This document shows positions 49,781-58,510 of a stretch of DNA of 64,000 bases, one piece after another. The DNA lies in the NCBI RefSeq assembly GCF_024746815.1, contig NZ_CP080525.1, forward strand, positions 5,636,501-5,700,500, in the 5' to 3' direction. A program made the position numbers and the translations under genes. The stretch's first letter is position 1; each line of letters opens with the position of its first letter. A model generated the notes under the pieces. The model saw only the letters and a program-made list of their open reading frames with translations. It was not told the DNA's origin and did not search any database. This stretch comes from Mesorhizobium sp. AR07 (GTDB lineage Bacteria; Pseudomonadota; Alphaproteobacteria; Rhizobiales; Rhizobiaceae).

Positions 49781-50520
49781 GCTCGGAGCCAATCATTCAA
49801 GCCCAAGCCGTATCCAAATGGTATGGTAAATTTCATGCGTTGAAAGACATCAACCTGACTGTCCACAAGGGCGAGCGCATCGTCATCTGCGGGCCGTCCG
49901 GTTCCGGGAAGTCAACGTTGATCCGCTGTTTCAATCGTCTCGAAGCGCATCAGGCCGGCGATATCACCGTGAACGGTGTGCACCTCCACCCAAGGATGAA
50001 GAACGTCGCGGACGTGCGCAGCAATGTTGGCATGGTCTTCCAGCACTTCAACCTGTTTCCCCATATGACCGTGCTGATGAACTGCATGGCGGGCCCGATG
50101 TGGGTCAAAGGCGTTTCGGCAGTTGAAGCACGCAAGACCGCCCTTCAGTTCCTGGAACGAGTGCGTATCCCCGAACAGGCGAACAAATTCCCGGTCCAAC
50201 TATCTGGCGGCCAGCAGCAGCGCGTCGCGATTGCGCGAAGCCTGTGCATGAAGCCGGCGGTGATGCTCTTCGACGAGCCGACGTCGGCACTCGATCCCGA
50301 AATGGTGTCGGAAGTGCTCGACACAATGACAGGACTTGCGCGTGACGGCATGACGATGGTTTGCGTCACCCATGAAATGGGCTTTGCGCGCGCAGTGGCC
50401 GATCGTGTGATCTTCATGGATGCAGGCCAGATCGTCGAGGAAGGCAAGCCGGACAGCTTCTTCGGCAATCCTCAACATGCCCGTACCAAGCTGTTTCTCA
50501 GCCAGATTTTGAAACACTGA
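49777..50520 (+). CDS. Polar amino acid-type ABC ATPase
   Basis: A 247-residue ATPase of the GlnQ/HisP type: Walker A GPSGSGKST, signature LSGGQQQRVAIARS, Walker B VMLFDEPTSALDPEM and VTHEMGFAR. Its start overlaps the permease stop (ATGA). It completes the importer 47913-50520. Confidence 0.93.
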   Translation: MSSEPIIQAQAVSKWYGKFHALKDINLTVHKGERIVICGPSGSGKSTLIRCFNRLEAHQAGDITVNGVHLHPRMKNVADVRSNVGMVFQHFNLFPHMTVLMNCMAGPMWVKGVSAVEARKTALQFLERVRIPEQANKFPVQLSGGQQQRVAIARSLCMKPAVMLFDEPTSALDPEMVSEVLDTMTGLARDGMTMVCVTHEMGFARAVADRVIFMDAGQIVEEGKPDSFFGNPQHARTKLFLSQILKH

Positions 50521-50556
50521 CCCAGCCCTGCTGAGCTGATCCAGGTTTCTTTTCTG

Positions 50557-50843
50557 ATGCCAGGTTATTCGGACAAGTTCGTTCCGGATCTTATTGCCGG
50601 TCGAGGCTGGCTGGTCGTCGCCGCCATCACCGCCGGCAACTGGATGCCGTTCAGGGTTGTCGGTGCGATCTTCATCTTCGCGTTTCTGGAGGCGTTGGGC
50701 ATCCATGCACAAGTGGTGGGGATACCGGTCCCCCACCAGATATTCCTCGTACTGCCTATGTGGCGTCGCTGGTGCTGCTTGCCGGTCTGCGCTCGCGGAC
50801 GCATCAGCCGGTCGCGCTCGGCGTACCTTACAACAGGGAATAG
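50557..50843 (+). pseudogene. 3' fragment of a BMP/nucleoside-type ABC permease gene
   Basis: The plus strand encodes PDLIAGRGWLVVAAITAGNW and FRVVGAIFIFAFLEALGI, the last two segments of a YufQ/BmpC-type permease. After a frameshift it continues VASLVLLAGLRSRTHQP to the stop at 50843. It is convergent with the intact BMP-type operon that ends at 50874 and is a relic of another such importer. Confidence 0.7.
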
Positions 50844-50873
50844 CCGGAGAGACAAACTCCAAACGTCTGTTAG

Positions 50874-51794
50874 TTAGGTCGCCGAGCGGAAGGGCTTTGC
50901 AAGCGAAGCCGGGAAATGTAGCGCCAGCATCTGGCGGTTCCGTGAGATGAGCACCAACACGATGATGGTGGCCAGATAGGGCAGGGCCGACAGCAGCTCG
51001 GACGGCACTTCCAGTCCGAGCGCCTGCCCTTGCAGCTGCAGGATCGTCATGCCGCCGAACAGCCACGCGCCAAGCAGGATGCGCAGCGGCCGCCAGGTGG
51101 CGAAAACCACCAGCGCCAGCGCAATCCAGCCCTTGCCGGCGGTCATGTTCTCGACCCACAGCGGCGTGTAGGCGACCGACAGGTAGGCGCCCGCCAGTCC
51201 GGCCATCAGCCCGCCGAACAGCACGGCCATGTAGCGGATTTTGATCACCGGATAGCCGATCGCGTGTGACGTCTGCGGCGACTCGCCAATCGTGCGCAGA
51301 ACCAGCCCAGCCTTGGTCCGGTAGAGAAACCAGCTGATGGCGGCGAACATCAGCAAGGCCAGGTAAACCATCGGGTCGAAGCGGAACAGCATCGGGCCGA
51401 TGACCGGCATATCGGACAAATAGGGGATGTCGACGCGACGCAAGGCCTCGATCGGGGCGCTGCCGAAGCCGCGCCCAAGGAAGGCTGAAACACCTGAGCC
51501 GAAGATCGCCAGCGCCAAACCGGCGGCATACTGATTGGTCAGGAAGGTCAGCGCCAGAACCCCGAACAGCAGCGACGCAGCGGCGCCTGCCAGTGCGCCG
51601 GCCATGATCGCGACAGGCATGGAAAAGCCTGCCGTGACAGCCCAGAACGCCAGTGCGGCCCCCATCAGCATCATGCCTTCGATGCCGAGATTGAGAACCC
51701 CGGATTTCTCGACCACGAGTTCGCCAAGCGCGGCGAAGATCAATGGCGTCGCGGCAATGATGGTGCCGGTGAAGATGGCAATGAACAGGTCCAT
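50874..51794 (-). CDS. BMP/nucleoside-type ABC permease, subunit 2
   Basis: A 306-residue membrane protein of the YufQ/BmpC group (LVVEKSGVLNLGIEGMMLMGA, GSAPIEALRRVDIPYLSD, NMTAGKGWIALALVVFATW). It forms the channel of a purine-nucleoside-type importer with the next subunit. I chose ATG 51794, which overlaps the upstream stop (TGATG); longer frames to 52226 run out of phase through that gene. Confidence 0.9.
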   Translation of the reverse strand: MDLFIAIFTGTIIAATPLIFAALGELVVEKSGVLNLGIEGMMLMGAALAFWAVTAGFSMPVAIMAGALAGAAASLLFGVLALTFLTNQYAAGLALAIFGSGVSAFLGRGFGSAPIEALRRVDIPYLSDMPVIGPMLFRFDPMVYLALLMFAAISWFLYRTKAGLVLRTIGESPQTSHAIGYPVIKIRYMAVLFGGLMAGLAGAYLSVAYTPLWVENMTAGKGWIALALVVFATWRPLRILLGAWLFGGMTILQLQGQALGLEVPSELLSALPYLATIIVLVLISRNRQMLALHFPASLAKPFRSAT

Positions 51795-52870
51795 CAGGCT
51801 TTCTCCCGGACTAGGCGCACGCGATAGAAAATGAAGAAGTCGGCAGCGAGCAGGAAGAACAGCAGGATGCCCTGGAAAATCCGCGTCAGCGCCGAGGGCA
51901 GGCCCAGCGTCATCTGCACGCCTTCTCCGCCGAGAAAGAGCAGCGACATCAACAACCCGCCGAGCACGATGCCAAAGGCGTTCAGTCGCCCGATGAAGGC
52001 GACGATGATGGCCGCGAAACCATAGCCCGGCGATATTTGCGGCGAGAGCTGGCCGAGCGGTCCAGCCGCTTCGGCCATGCCGGCAATGCCGGCTGCGGCG
52101 CCGCCGGCCAGCAGGCCGATCCAGACCGCCGCCGACTCGCGAAACCCCGCATAACGCGCGGCGAGGGGGGCCGCACCGCTCACCGACATCTTGTAGCCGA
52201 GGAAGCTGCGGTCGGTGAACAGCCACATCAGGATGACGGCAGCGACGGTGATCAAGATCGAGGAATTGAGCCGGTACGCCGGATCAAAGGATTGGAGCAT
52301 CGCGGCGGCCGGCAGGAGGGCGGTCTGCGGATAGTTGAATCCGGCCGGATCGCGCCACGGTCCATGCACGAGATAGGACAGGAACAGCGTGGCGATGTAG
52401 GTCATCATCAGCGTAACGAGGATTTCGTTGGTGTTCATGCGGGCGCGCAGGAATGCGGGTATTGCGGCCCATGCCATGCCGGCGCCCATGCCGGCCACGA
52501 ACATCAAGGGCAACAGCAGCAGGCTCTCCGGGTTTGGCCAGAACAGCCCGACGCCGCTGGCGGCGATCGCACCCATCGTGAACTGGCCTTCGGCGCCGAT
52601 GTTCCAGACATTGGCGCGGAAACCGACCGCCAGCCCGCAAGCGATGAGGATCAGCGGCGAGGCCTTGAGCAGCCATTCCGACAGTCCGTTCATCGAGCTG
52701 AGCGGCTCGACAAAGAACGCATAGAGCGTGGCCAGCGGATCATGTCCGAGGGAGGCGAAAAAAATCGAGCCGACGGCGACCGTCAAAATTGTCGCCAGAA
52801 CCGGTGCGGCGACACGCATCGGTGCGGAAGGCTCCGGTCTCTGTTCAATCCTGAAGTGCAACTTCGCCAC
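51794..52870 (-). CDS. BMP/nucleoside-type ABC permease, subunit 1
   Basis: A 358-residue membrane protein of the YufP/BmpB group (ASPLILIACGLAVGFRANVWNIGAEGQ split by the conserved loop, MNTNEILVTLMMTYIA, PGYGFAAIIVAFIGRLN). The start at 52870 lies inside the 3' end of the ATPase gene, a 26-base overlap, which indicates one transcript. Ligands of this family are nucleosides, nucleobases and related purines. Confidence 0.9.
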   Translation of the reverse strand: MAKLHFRIEQRPEPSAPMRVAAPVLATILTVAVGSIFFASLGHDPLATLYAFFVEPLSSMNGLSEWLLKASPLILIACGLAVGFRANVWNIGAEGQFTMGAIAASGVGLFWPNPESLLLLPLMFVAGMGAGMAWAAIPAFLRARMNTNEILVTLMMTYIATLFLSYLVHGPWRDPAGFNYPQTALLPAAAMLQSFDPAYRLNSSILITVAAVILMWLFTDRSFLGYKMSVSGAAPLAARYAGFRESAAVWIGLLAGGAAAGIAGMAEAAGPLGQLSPQISPGYGFAAIIVAFIGRLNAFGIVLGGLLMSLLFLGGEGVQMTLGLPSALTRIFQGILLFFLLAADFFIFYRVRLVREKA

Positions 52871-54392
52871 CCCCGTTCGCCAATGCGCCCTCGCTCATGC
52901 TCCGGCCGGTCATCAGAAGTCCGATTTCCTCGCGGTCAGTCGTCATGCGGATGAGCGGCGGAGACACCTTTCCCTGGCAGATGACCAGAAGCCGATCACA
53001 AATCTCGAACAACTCGTCGAGTTCCTCGGAGACGACGAACACGGCCGCCCCGGCGCGGCTGAGATCGATGATGGTCTGGCGAATGAAGGCACTGGCGCCG
53101 ACATCGACACCCCAGGTCGGCTGTGACACCAGGAAAAGCTTTGGTTTGAGCGCGATCTCGCGCCCGACGATGAATTTCTGCAGATTGCCGCCCGACAGGC
53201 TTTGCGCGATCGATTGCGCTCCGTTGGCCTTGACCTTGAATTTGTCGATGATGCCCTTGGCGAAAGCCCTGGCCTTGCCGCGATCGACCAGCCCGTTGCG
53301 TACCGTGCCGAAGCGATGCGCGGTCAGCACGGCATTCTCCCACAGCGTATGCGATGGCACGGCTCCGCGCCCGAGCCGTTCTTCGGGAACAAAGGCGACG
53401 CCGAGCTTGCGTCGTTCATGGGGACGGAGGCGGGCCGCGGCGGTTCCGCAAATCCTGATCGCATCGCCGCGCTCATGCGTCCGCTCGCCGCTGAGCAAGG
53501 CGATCAGTTCGGCCTGGCCGTTTCCGGAGACGCCCGCCAGCCCGACGATTTCCCCGCCATGCACATTGAACGACACATCCTTGAGATCGACGCCGAAATG
53601 GTCCCGGGCCTTGACCGAAAGATTGGTGACCTCAAGCACCGGCTTGTCGCTCGGGGCCGGCGGGCTGACATGTATTTCAGGCAGCTTGGAACCGACCATC
53701 ATGCGGGCAAGCTCCAGCGATGTTGTCTCTTTCGGGCGGGCGGTGCCGGTAACCTTGCCGTTGCGCAGCACGGTGGCGGTGTCGCAGAGTTCCTGCACCT
53801 CGTCGAGCTTGTGGCTGATATAGACGATGCTGCAGCCTTCGGCAGCGAGTTGCCGGAGCGTCTCGAACAGCTTGACCACTGCCTGTGGCGTCAACACGGA
53901 TGTCGGTTCGTCGAGGATCAAGAGTTTCGGTGCTTGTAGCAGGCAGCGCACGATCTCCACGCGCTGGCGCTCGCCAACCGACAGGTCGTGCACCTGGCGA
54001 TGCGGATCGATCGGCATGCCGTAGCGCACGGAGAGGTTGCGGATCTTTTCGGCAAGTGTGGGAAGGTGAAACGCGCTGCTTGTTGACAAGGCAATGTTCT
54101 CGACCACCGACACGGATTCAAACAGCGCGAAGTGTTGGTAGACCATCTCGATGCCGAGCGCGCGGGATACCGCCGGGTTGTGCGCGACGATCGCATTGCC
54201 ATCGCTATAGATTTCCCCGGAGTCGGCTTGCGCCGCGCCGTAGATGATCTTCATCAGGGTGGATTTGCCGGCGCCGTTCTCACCGAGGACAGCGTGGATT
54301 TCGCCGGGTTGGATCGACAACGAAACGTCGTCATTGGCGACGACGCCGGGGTAGCGCTTGCAGATATTGCGCAGTTCTAGACGCGGGTGCAT
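52845..54392 (-). CDS. BMP/nucleoside-type ABC ATPase (two ATPase domains)
   Basis: A 515-residue double ATPase of the YufO/RbsA type. Domain 1 has Walker A GENGAGKST and LLILDEPTSVLTPQ. Domain 2 has the degenerate phosphate loop GVSGNGQAEL and the signature LSGGNLQKFIVGREIAL. This layout is normal for nucleoside- and sugar-type importers. It lies 100 bp after the binding-protein gene, separated by a strong hairpin. Confidence 0.92.
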   Translation of the reverse strand: MHPRLELRNICKRYPGVVANDDVSLSIQPGEIHAVLGENGAGKSTLMKIIYGAAQADSGEIYSDGNAIVAHNPAVSRALGIEMVYQHFALFESVSVVENIALSTSSAFHLPTLAEKIRNLSVRYGMPIDPHRQVHDLSVGERQRVEIVRCLLQAPKLLILDEPTSVLTPQAVVKLFETLRQLAAEGCSIVYISHKLDEVQELCDTATVLRNGKVTGTARPKETTSLELARMMVGSKLPEIHVSPPAPSDKPVLEVTNLSVKARDHFGVDLKDVSFNVHGGEIVGLAGVSGNGQAELIALLSGERTHERGDAIRICGTAAARLRPHERRKLGVAFVPEERLGRGAVPSHTLWENAVLTAHRFGTVRNGLVDRGKARAFAKGIIDKFKVKANGAQSIAQSLSGGNLQKFIVGREIALKPKLFLVSQPTWGVDVGASAFIRQTIIDLSRAGAAVFVVSEELDELFEICDRLLVICQGKVSPPLIRMTTDREEIGLLMTGRSMSEGALANGGGEVALQD

Positions 54393-54443
54393 GGCGGGTC
54401 CTGCCGTGGCGTGAAGCGAGGTTGGACTGAGCGCAAGCTGGCA

Positions 54444-54471
54444 GGCGCCGAAGCATTCCAGCTTCGGCGCC
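54444..54471 (-). promoter_or_regulatory. Strong intercistronic hairpin after the BMP binding-protein gene
   Basis: GGCGCCGAAGC (54444-54454) pairs perfectly with GCTTCGGCGCC (54461-54471) around six bases. No T-run follows on the minus strand. It probably protects the binding-protein message or partly attenuates the downstream ATPase and permeases. Confidence 0.6.
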
Positions 54472-54492
54472 GGCTGGCTCTTTGAGCGACGA

Positions 54493-55587
54493 TCAGCTCA
54501 GCTTGCCGATCATCCCCTTCACGAACCAGTTCATGCCGCGAATGTCGTCGTCGGCGAGAACCGAACCGGCGGCGACCTTGACGTTGCCGTCCTGGTCCTT
54601 CAACTCTCCGCCGTAGGGGTGCACCTTGCCGCTGCCGATATCGGCCTCGAGCTGTTTGAGCTTGGCCTTGGTGTCGGTCGGAATGCCGTCATTGTAGGGC
54701 GCCATTTTCACGACGCCTGCTGCCAGTCCGTCCCAGCGCACTTCCGGCTTCCAGGTGCGTGCGGCAACGGCCTTGGCGGCACCAACATAGTCGCTGGTCC
54801 AGTCGAGGACGAATGCCGTCAACTGCTTACCCGAACCGAATTTCGCCATGTCGCTGGCATAGCCGATCGACCAGGCGCCACCTTCGCCGGCGACCTGGAC
54901 ACCGGTTGCCGTGTCCGTCATCGAGCAGATGACGTCGCAGCCCTGTGAAAGCAACGTCTTGGCGGCTTCCTTTTCCTTGCCCGGATCGAACCAGGAGTTG
55001 AGGAAGATGGTGTTGCAAGTGGCGTTCGGGTTGACGCTTTGCGCGCCGAGCAGCAGCGCATTGGCCGGGCCGACGATGTCGGGGATCGGGAAGCCGCCGA
55101 TGAAGCCGATCTTGCCCGATTTCGACATATAGCCGCCGGCCGCGCCGGCGACGAAAGTACCCTCGTAATATTTGGCTTCGAAAGTTCCCAGATTGGCGAG
55201 ATGGACAATGCCGGAACAATGTTCAAAGGCCACCTTGGGAAACCGCGGCGCCACTTTCTGCATCGGCGTTCCGTGAGAAAAACTGGTGCCGAAGATCAGC
55301 TTGTTACCGGCGCTGGCCAGTTCACGAAAAATGCGCTCAGCGTCCTGCGGCATGAAGATGTTGTCGATGACGGTAAGCTCGACCTTGTCGCCGAATTCGG
55401 CCTTGATGGCCTCGACGCCGAGGCTGTGCTGCTTGGTCCAGCCGATTTCAGCCACCGGCGAGACATAGACGGCGCCGATCTTCAGCACCTCTTGTGCTTG
55501 CGCGATCGTGCTCAAACCTCCGGCGCCAAGCGCGGCCCCGAGCGCACCGCTGTACTTCAGGAAATCCCGTCTTGTTACGTCGTTCAT
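54493..55587 (-). CDS. BMP-family ABC substrate-binding protein
   Basis: A 364-residue binding protein of the basic membrane protein (BMP/PnrA) family, which binds purine nucleosides and related compounds. It has a twin-arginine signal (TRRDFLKYSGALGAALGAGG) and the family motifs FGTSFSHGTPMQKVAPRFPKV and KSGKIGFIGGFPIPDI. Its ATG overlaps the stop of the GntR gene (ATGA). Because the operon lies beside an N-demethylase set, a methylated purine-like ligand is a reasonable guess, but the sequence does not prove it. Confidence 0.88.
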   Translation of the reverse strand: MNDVTRRDFLKYSGALGAALGAGGLSTIAQAQEVLKIGAVYVSPVAEIGWTKQHSLGVEAIKAEFGDKVELTVIDNIFMPQDAERIFRELASAGNKLIFGTSFSHGTPMQKVAPRFPKVAFEHCSGIVHLANLGTFEAKYYEGTFVAGAAGGYMSKSGKIGFIGGFPIPDIVGPANALLLGAQSVNPNATCNTIFLNSWFDPGKEKEAAKTLLSQGCDVICSMTDTATGVQVAGEGGAWSIGYASDMAKFGSGKQLTAFVLDWTSDYVGAAKAVAARTWKPEVRWDGLAAGVVKMAPYNDGIPTDTKAKLKQLEADIGSGKVHPYGGELKDQDGNVKVAAGSVLADDDIRGMNWFVKGMIGKLS

Positions 55588-56459
55588 GATGGTAACCCTC
55601 TGTTGGTTTTTTTGGTTGATGCCTGGCTTGTGGGTGCCGGATCTGTTTTTGGAAGATGGACGTGTAGATGCGTTGTCGTGCCACCATTCCCGGGCGTGTT
55701 CGATGACTTTCTTGGTTGCACCCTTGGTTGCACCGCTGCTGATCCATCGGCCTTGCCGTCGAGATAGGGCGCGAGAGCTTCGGCGGGCGTCAGTTCCGGA
55801 AACACCTCGCGATCCATGATGTAGCCGCGCACCACGGAGCGGTGATGGGTGTCGATCATATCCATCGCCTGTTTCAGACGACCCTTCTCCAGAAGGTCGA
55901 CAACCCGCGAGTGGTCGTCAAGCAGGTTGCAATAGTCGAAATCGGCTGTAATGAGCGACCGCAGCAGCGTCGTGCGGCGCACGAGCTGTCCATGGATTTC
56001 CTGCATCACCTTGTTGCGACTGAGGCGCACGAACACGGTGTGGAATTCCTGGCCAAGCACGTCGGCCAAGGCATCGTTGCCTGAGGCTACGGCCTGGCGT
56101 TGCCGCTCGACATGCTGACGCAGTTCGGCCCAGCCGGCCGGACCCAGCCGATCGCTGAGCTGGGCTGCCACGCCCTGCTCGACAAGCGTCAGCGCGTCAT
56201 AGATTTCCATCGCCTCCTGCATGCTCGGCTTGGCGACGAAGGCGCCACGATTGCGCTCGATCTGGGCCAGCCCATCATCGGCGAGCCGTATCAGTGCCTG
56301 GCGGACCACGATGCGGCTGACGTCGAATATCTCGGCGAGTTCGCGTTCGCCGAGCTTGCAGCCGGGGACGAGCCGATGGTCAATGATGGCGCGCGTCAGC
56401 GTGTCCGCAATTGCCTGGGAACGGCCGCTCATGAGACGGCGCTCCGCTTGGGTTTCCAC
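55584..56459 (-). CDS. GntR/FCD-family regulator with Pro/Thr-rich tail
   Basis: A 291-residue regulator: winged helix at about 10-75 (LAEIFDVSRIVVRQALIRLADDG), FCD ligand domain at about 85-220 with the metal-type residues in EFHTVFVRLSRN and DTHHRSVVRGYI, and an unusual unstructured tail of about 45 residues (RKSSNTPGNGGTTTHLHVHL). It is the first gene of the BMP operon and diverges from the Rieske-type gene cluster across 222 bp, so it may control both. Confidence 0.85.
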   Translation of the reverse strand: METQAERRLMSGRSQAIADTLTRAIIDHRLVPGCKLGERELAEIFDVSRIVVRQALIRLADDGLAQIERNRGAFVAKPSMQEAMEIYDALTLVEQGVAAQLSDRLGPAGWAELRQHVERQRQAVASGNDALADVLGQEFHTVFVRLSRNKVMQEIHGQLVRRTTLLRSLITADFDYCNLLDDHSRVVDLLEKGRLKQAMDMIDTHHRSVVRGYIMDREVFPELTPAEALAPYLDGKADGSAAVQPRVQPRKSSNTPGNGGTTTHLHVHLPKTDPAPTSQASTKKTNRGLPS

Positions 56460-56576
56460 GCGCTTTTCGCAATGTCACTGCCGATCATCGACATCATTCC
56501 AGCGCCCCATATCCCAGGTTGCGGTGTGGCATATATGGGATGCAATCTTTTCAATCTGTCAATCAAAAAACATTCA

Positions 56577-56586
56577 TTGTCTACAA
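56577..56586. promoter_or_regulatory. TTGTCTACAA, candidate GntR/FCD operator
   Basis: The half-sites TTGT and ACAA flank two bases, matching the common FCD-regulator operator pattern. The site lies in the divergent region between the GntR gene and the first catalytic subunit gene. Another inverted pair, CCCATAT near 56504 and ATATGGG near 56533, lies close by. Confidence 0.45.
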
Positions 56587-56681
56587 AAAATACATTGATT
56601 GATATCCAATCTTGTGTTTGCAATGGTGATGCTGACCAAGCCGGGTTCGCAGTGAAGAGCCGGCCAGGGAGGACAATTGCG

Positions 56682-57542
56682 ATGACAAGCCCTTGCAGTG
56701 ACAGGGTTCTCCTGAATGACTGGCATATTGTTGCGGATTGCTCGATGCTTTCCGCCGGCGCTCCGTTCGCGACACGGCTTCTGGGCGTCGATCTCTCGAT
56801 CACCTGCATGGGGCGCTACAACAAAGAGATCGTCCGCTCGGACACCGGCGAGCAGGTCAATTCGGCCGAGCGTTACGGCTTTGTCTGGGCCTGCCTCGGC
56901 AAGCCCTGGCAGGACATCATCTATATTCCGGAGTCGAACGAGGCGGACCGGCATCTGGTCACCGGCGGTTCGGTCGCGGTCAAGGTGTCGGGCCTGCGTG
57001 CCGTCGAGAATTTTCTCGACATGGGGCATTTTCCCTTCGTGCATACCGGCCTGCTGGGAGATGAGCCACACACCGAAGTGGTGCCTTACAAGGTGGAGAT
57101 CACGGACAAGGACGAGGTACTGGCGACCGAATGCAAATTCTATCAGCCGCTTGCCTCGCCGATCGCCAAGGAAGGATTTGTCGTTGATTACATCTTCAAG
57201 GTGATCAGGCCCTACACTGTGGCTCTGTACAAAAGTAATCCGGTCCAAAAGGACCGGCTCGACGTCATCACGTTGTTCGTGCAGCCGGTTGACGAGGAGA
57301 ACTGCGTCGCCCATCCCTTTCTTTGCTATCTCAGGGACGGCATCGACGCGGCAACGATTCGCAGCTTCATGCAGCTGATCTTCGCCCAGGACAAGCCGAT
57401 CCTGGAAAACCAGGTGCCGCGAAGACTGCCACTCGACCCGCGCGCCGAAACGCCGATCCGGGCCGACGCCGTCTCTGTCTCCTACCGGCGCTGGTTGCGT
57501 GAGCGGGCAATAACATACGGTGCCATCCCGGCCCAGGCCTGA
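56682..57542 (+). CDS. Rieske-less non-heme iron oxygenase subunit 1 (NdmC-like N-demethylase)
   Basis: The 286-residue product is the catalytic half of a Rieske-type oxygenase. The mononuclear iron motif is intact: Asn110, Asp113, His116 and His121 in ENFLDMGHFPFVH, with a carboxylate candidate near QDKPILENQ. The N-terminal 75 residues keep the flanks of a Rieske domain (LLNDWHIVA at the start, ERYGFVWACLG at the end). The CxH and CxxH cluster ligands are gone and the domain is much shortened, so electrons must come from a Rieske centre on another protein. This is how NdmC of Pseudomonas putida CBB5 works with NdmD. AGGGAGGA lies before ATG 56682; the longer open frame is not real. Confidence 0.82.
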   Translation: MTSPCSDRVLLNDWHIVADCSMLSAGAPFATRLLGVDLSITCMGRYNKEIVRSDTGEQVNSAERYGFVWACLGKPWQDIIYIPESNEADRHLVTGGSVAVKVSGLRAVENFLDMGHFPFVHTGLLGDEPHTEVVPYKVEITDKDEVLATECKFYQPLASPIAKEGFVVDYIFKVIRPYTVALYKSNPVQKDRLDVITLFVQPVDEENCVAHPFLCYLRDGIDAATIRSFMQLIFAQDKPILENQVPRRLPLDPRAETPIRADAVSVSYRRWLRERAITYGAIPAQA

Positions 57543-57583
57543 CAGGATCGACGCTGGCTTTGGCTCCTTCGAAGGACATGAAA

Positions 57584-58489
57584 ATGATACAGACGAGATG
57601 TTCAGACCCGGTCATTCTCAATCTCTGGCATCCGATCGGCGCCATTGCCGAGACGGCGCCTAACAGGATTGTGGAGACGACCCTGCTCGGTGAGCAGATC
57701 AGTTTCGCGGTCGGCGCAACCGGCGCTGTTAGTGCCTGGAAATCTCGGCCCGACCTGCGGCCGGGGGAACAGATCGATCCTGCGTCAATCCGTGAAACGC
57801 TGCCCGCCAAGAGCGCCTATGGCTATGTCTGGACCTCGCTCGGCTCGCCGCCAGCCGAGCTGTTTCCGATCCCGGAATATGAAGAGCCGGACCGCCGCAA
57901 GCTCAATGCGGCAACGTTTGGCGTCAACGTCTCGGCGCCGCGCGCCATCGAGAATTTTCTCGATATGGGCCACTTTCCCTACGTGCACACCGACATCCTC
58001 GGCGTCGAACCGCATACCGAAGTCAAGGAGTACGACGTCGAGATATCCGTCGACCGCGACGAGATCCTGGCCACGCGTTGCCGCTTCTTCCAGCCGATGG
58101 CTTCGACCACTTCGGATGGCGGCGCGGACGTGGACTATGTGTACCGCGTGCCGCATCCCTATTGCTCGGTGCTCTACAAATCGAGCCCGGTCGACGAGGC
58201 CAGGCGCGATGTCATCGCCATCTTCCTGCAGCCGATCGACCAGGAGCACGTGCGCGCCCACATGCTACTTTGCGTGCTCGACGAAGACAATGAAGACAAG
58301 GTGATCAAGCGCTTTCAGCAGACGATCTTCGGTCAGGACAAGCCGATCCTGGAGAACCAGGTGCCAAAGCGCCTGCCGCTGGATCCGCGCGCCGAAACAC
58401 CAATCCGGGCCGACAAGTCGGCCATCGCCTACCGGCGCTGGCTTAGCCAGAAGGGCGTGACCTACGGCGTCATTCCGGTTGCGGCCTGA
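57584..58489 (+). CDS. Rieske-less non-heme iron oxygenase subunit 2 (NdmC-like)
   Basis: A 301-residue paralogue of the preceding gene. The iron motif is Asn124, Asp127, His130 and His135 in ENFLDMGHFPYVH, and the C-terminus KRLPLDPRAETPIRAD is nearly identical to that of subunit 1. Again the Rieske cysteines and histidines are absent, though the domain edges remain (VILNLWHPIG, YGYVWTSLG). The two subunits may form a hetero-oligomer or act on different N-methyl positions. ATG 57584 with GAAGGA seven bases upstream is preferred over 57578. It lies 41 bp after subunit 1. Confidence 0.82.
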   Translation: MIQTRCSDPVILNLWHPIGAIAETAPNRIVETTLLGEQISFAVGATGAVSAWKSRPDLRPGEQIDPASIRETLPAKSAYGYVWTSLGSPPAELFPIPEYEEPDRRKLNAATFGVNVSAPRAIENFLDMGHFPYVHTDILGVEPHTEVKEYDVEISVDRDEILATRCRFFQPMASTTSDGGADVDYVYRVPHPYCSVLYKSSPVDEARRDVIAIFLQPIDQEHVRAHMLLCVLDEDNEDKVIKRFQQTIFGQDKPILENQVPKRLPLDPRAETPIRADKSAIAYRRWLSQKGVTYGVIPVAA

Positions 58490-58510
58490 CGAGATTTTTG
58501 GAGACGACGA

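Noticed and set aside
54444..54471. Rho-independent terminator inside the BMP operon
   Set aside because: The stem is perfect but no T-run follows in the direction of transcription; better seen as an intercistronic stabilising hairpin.
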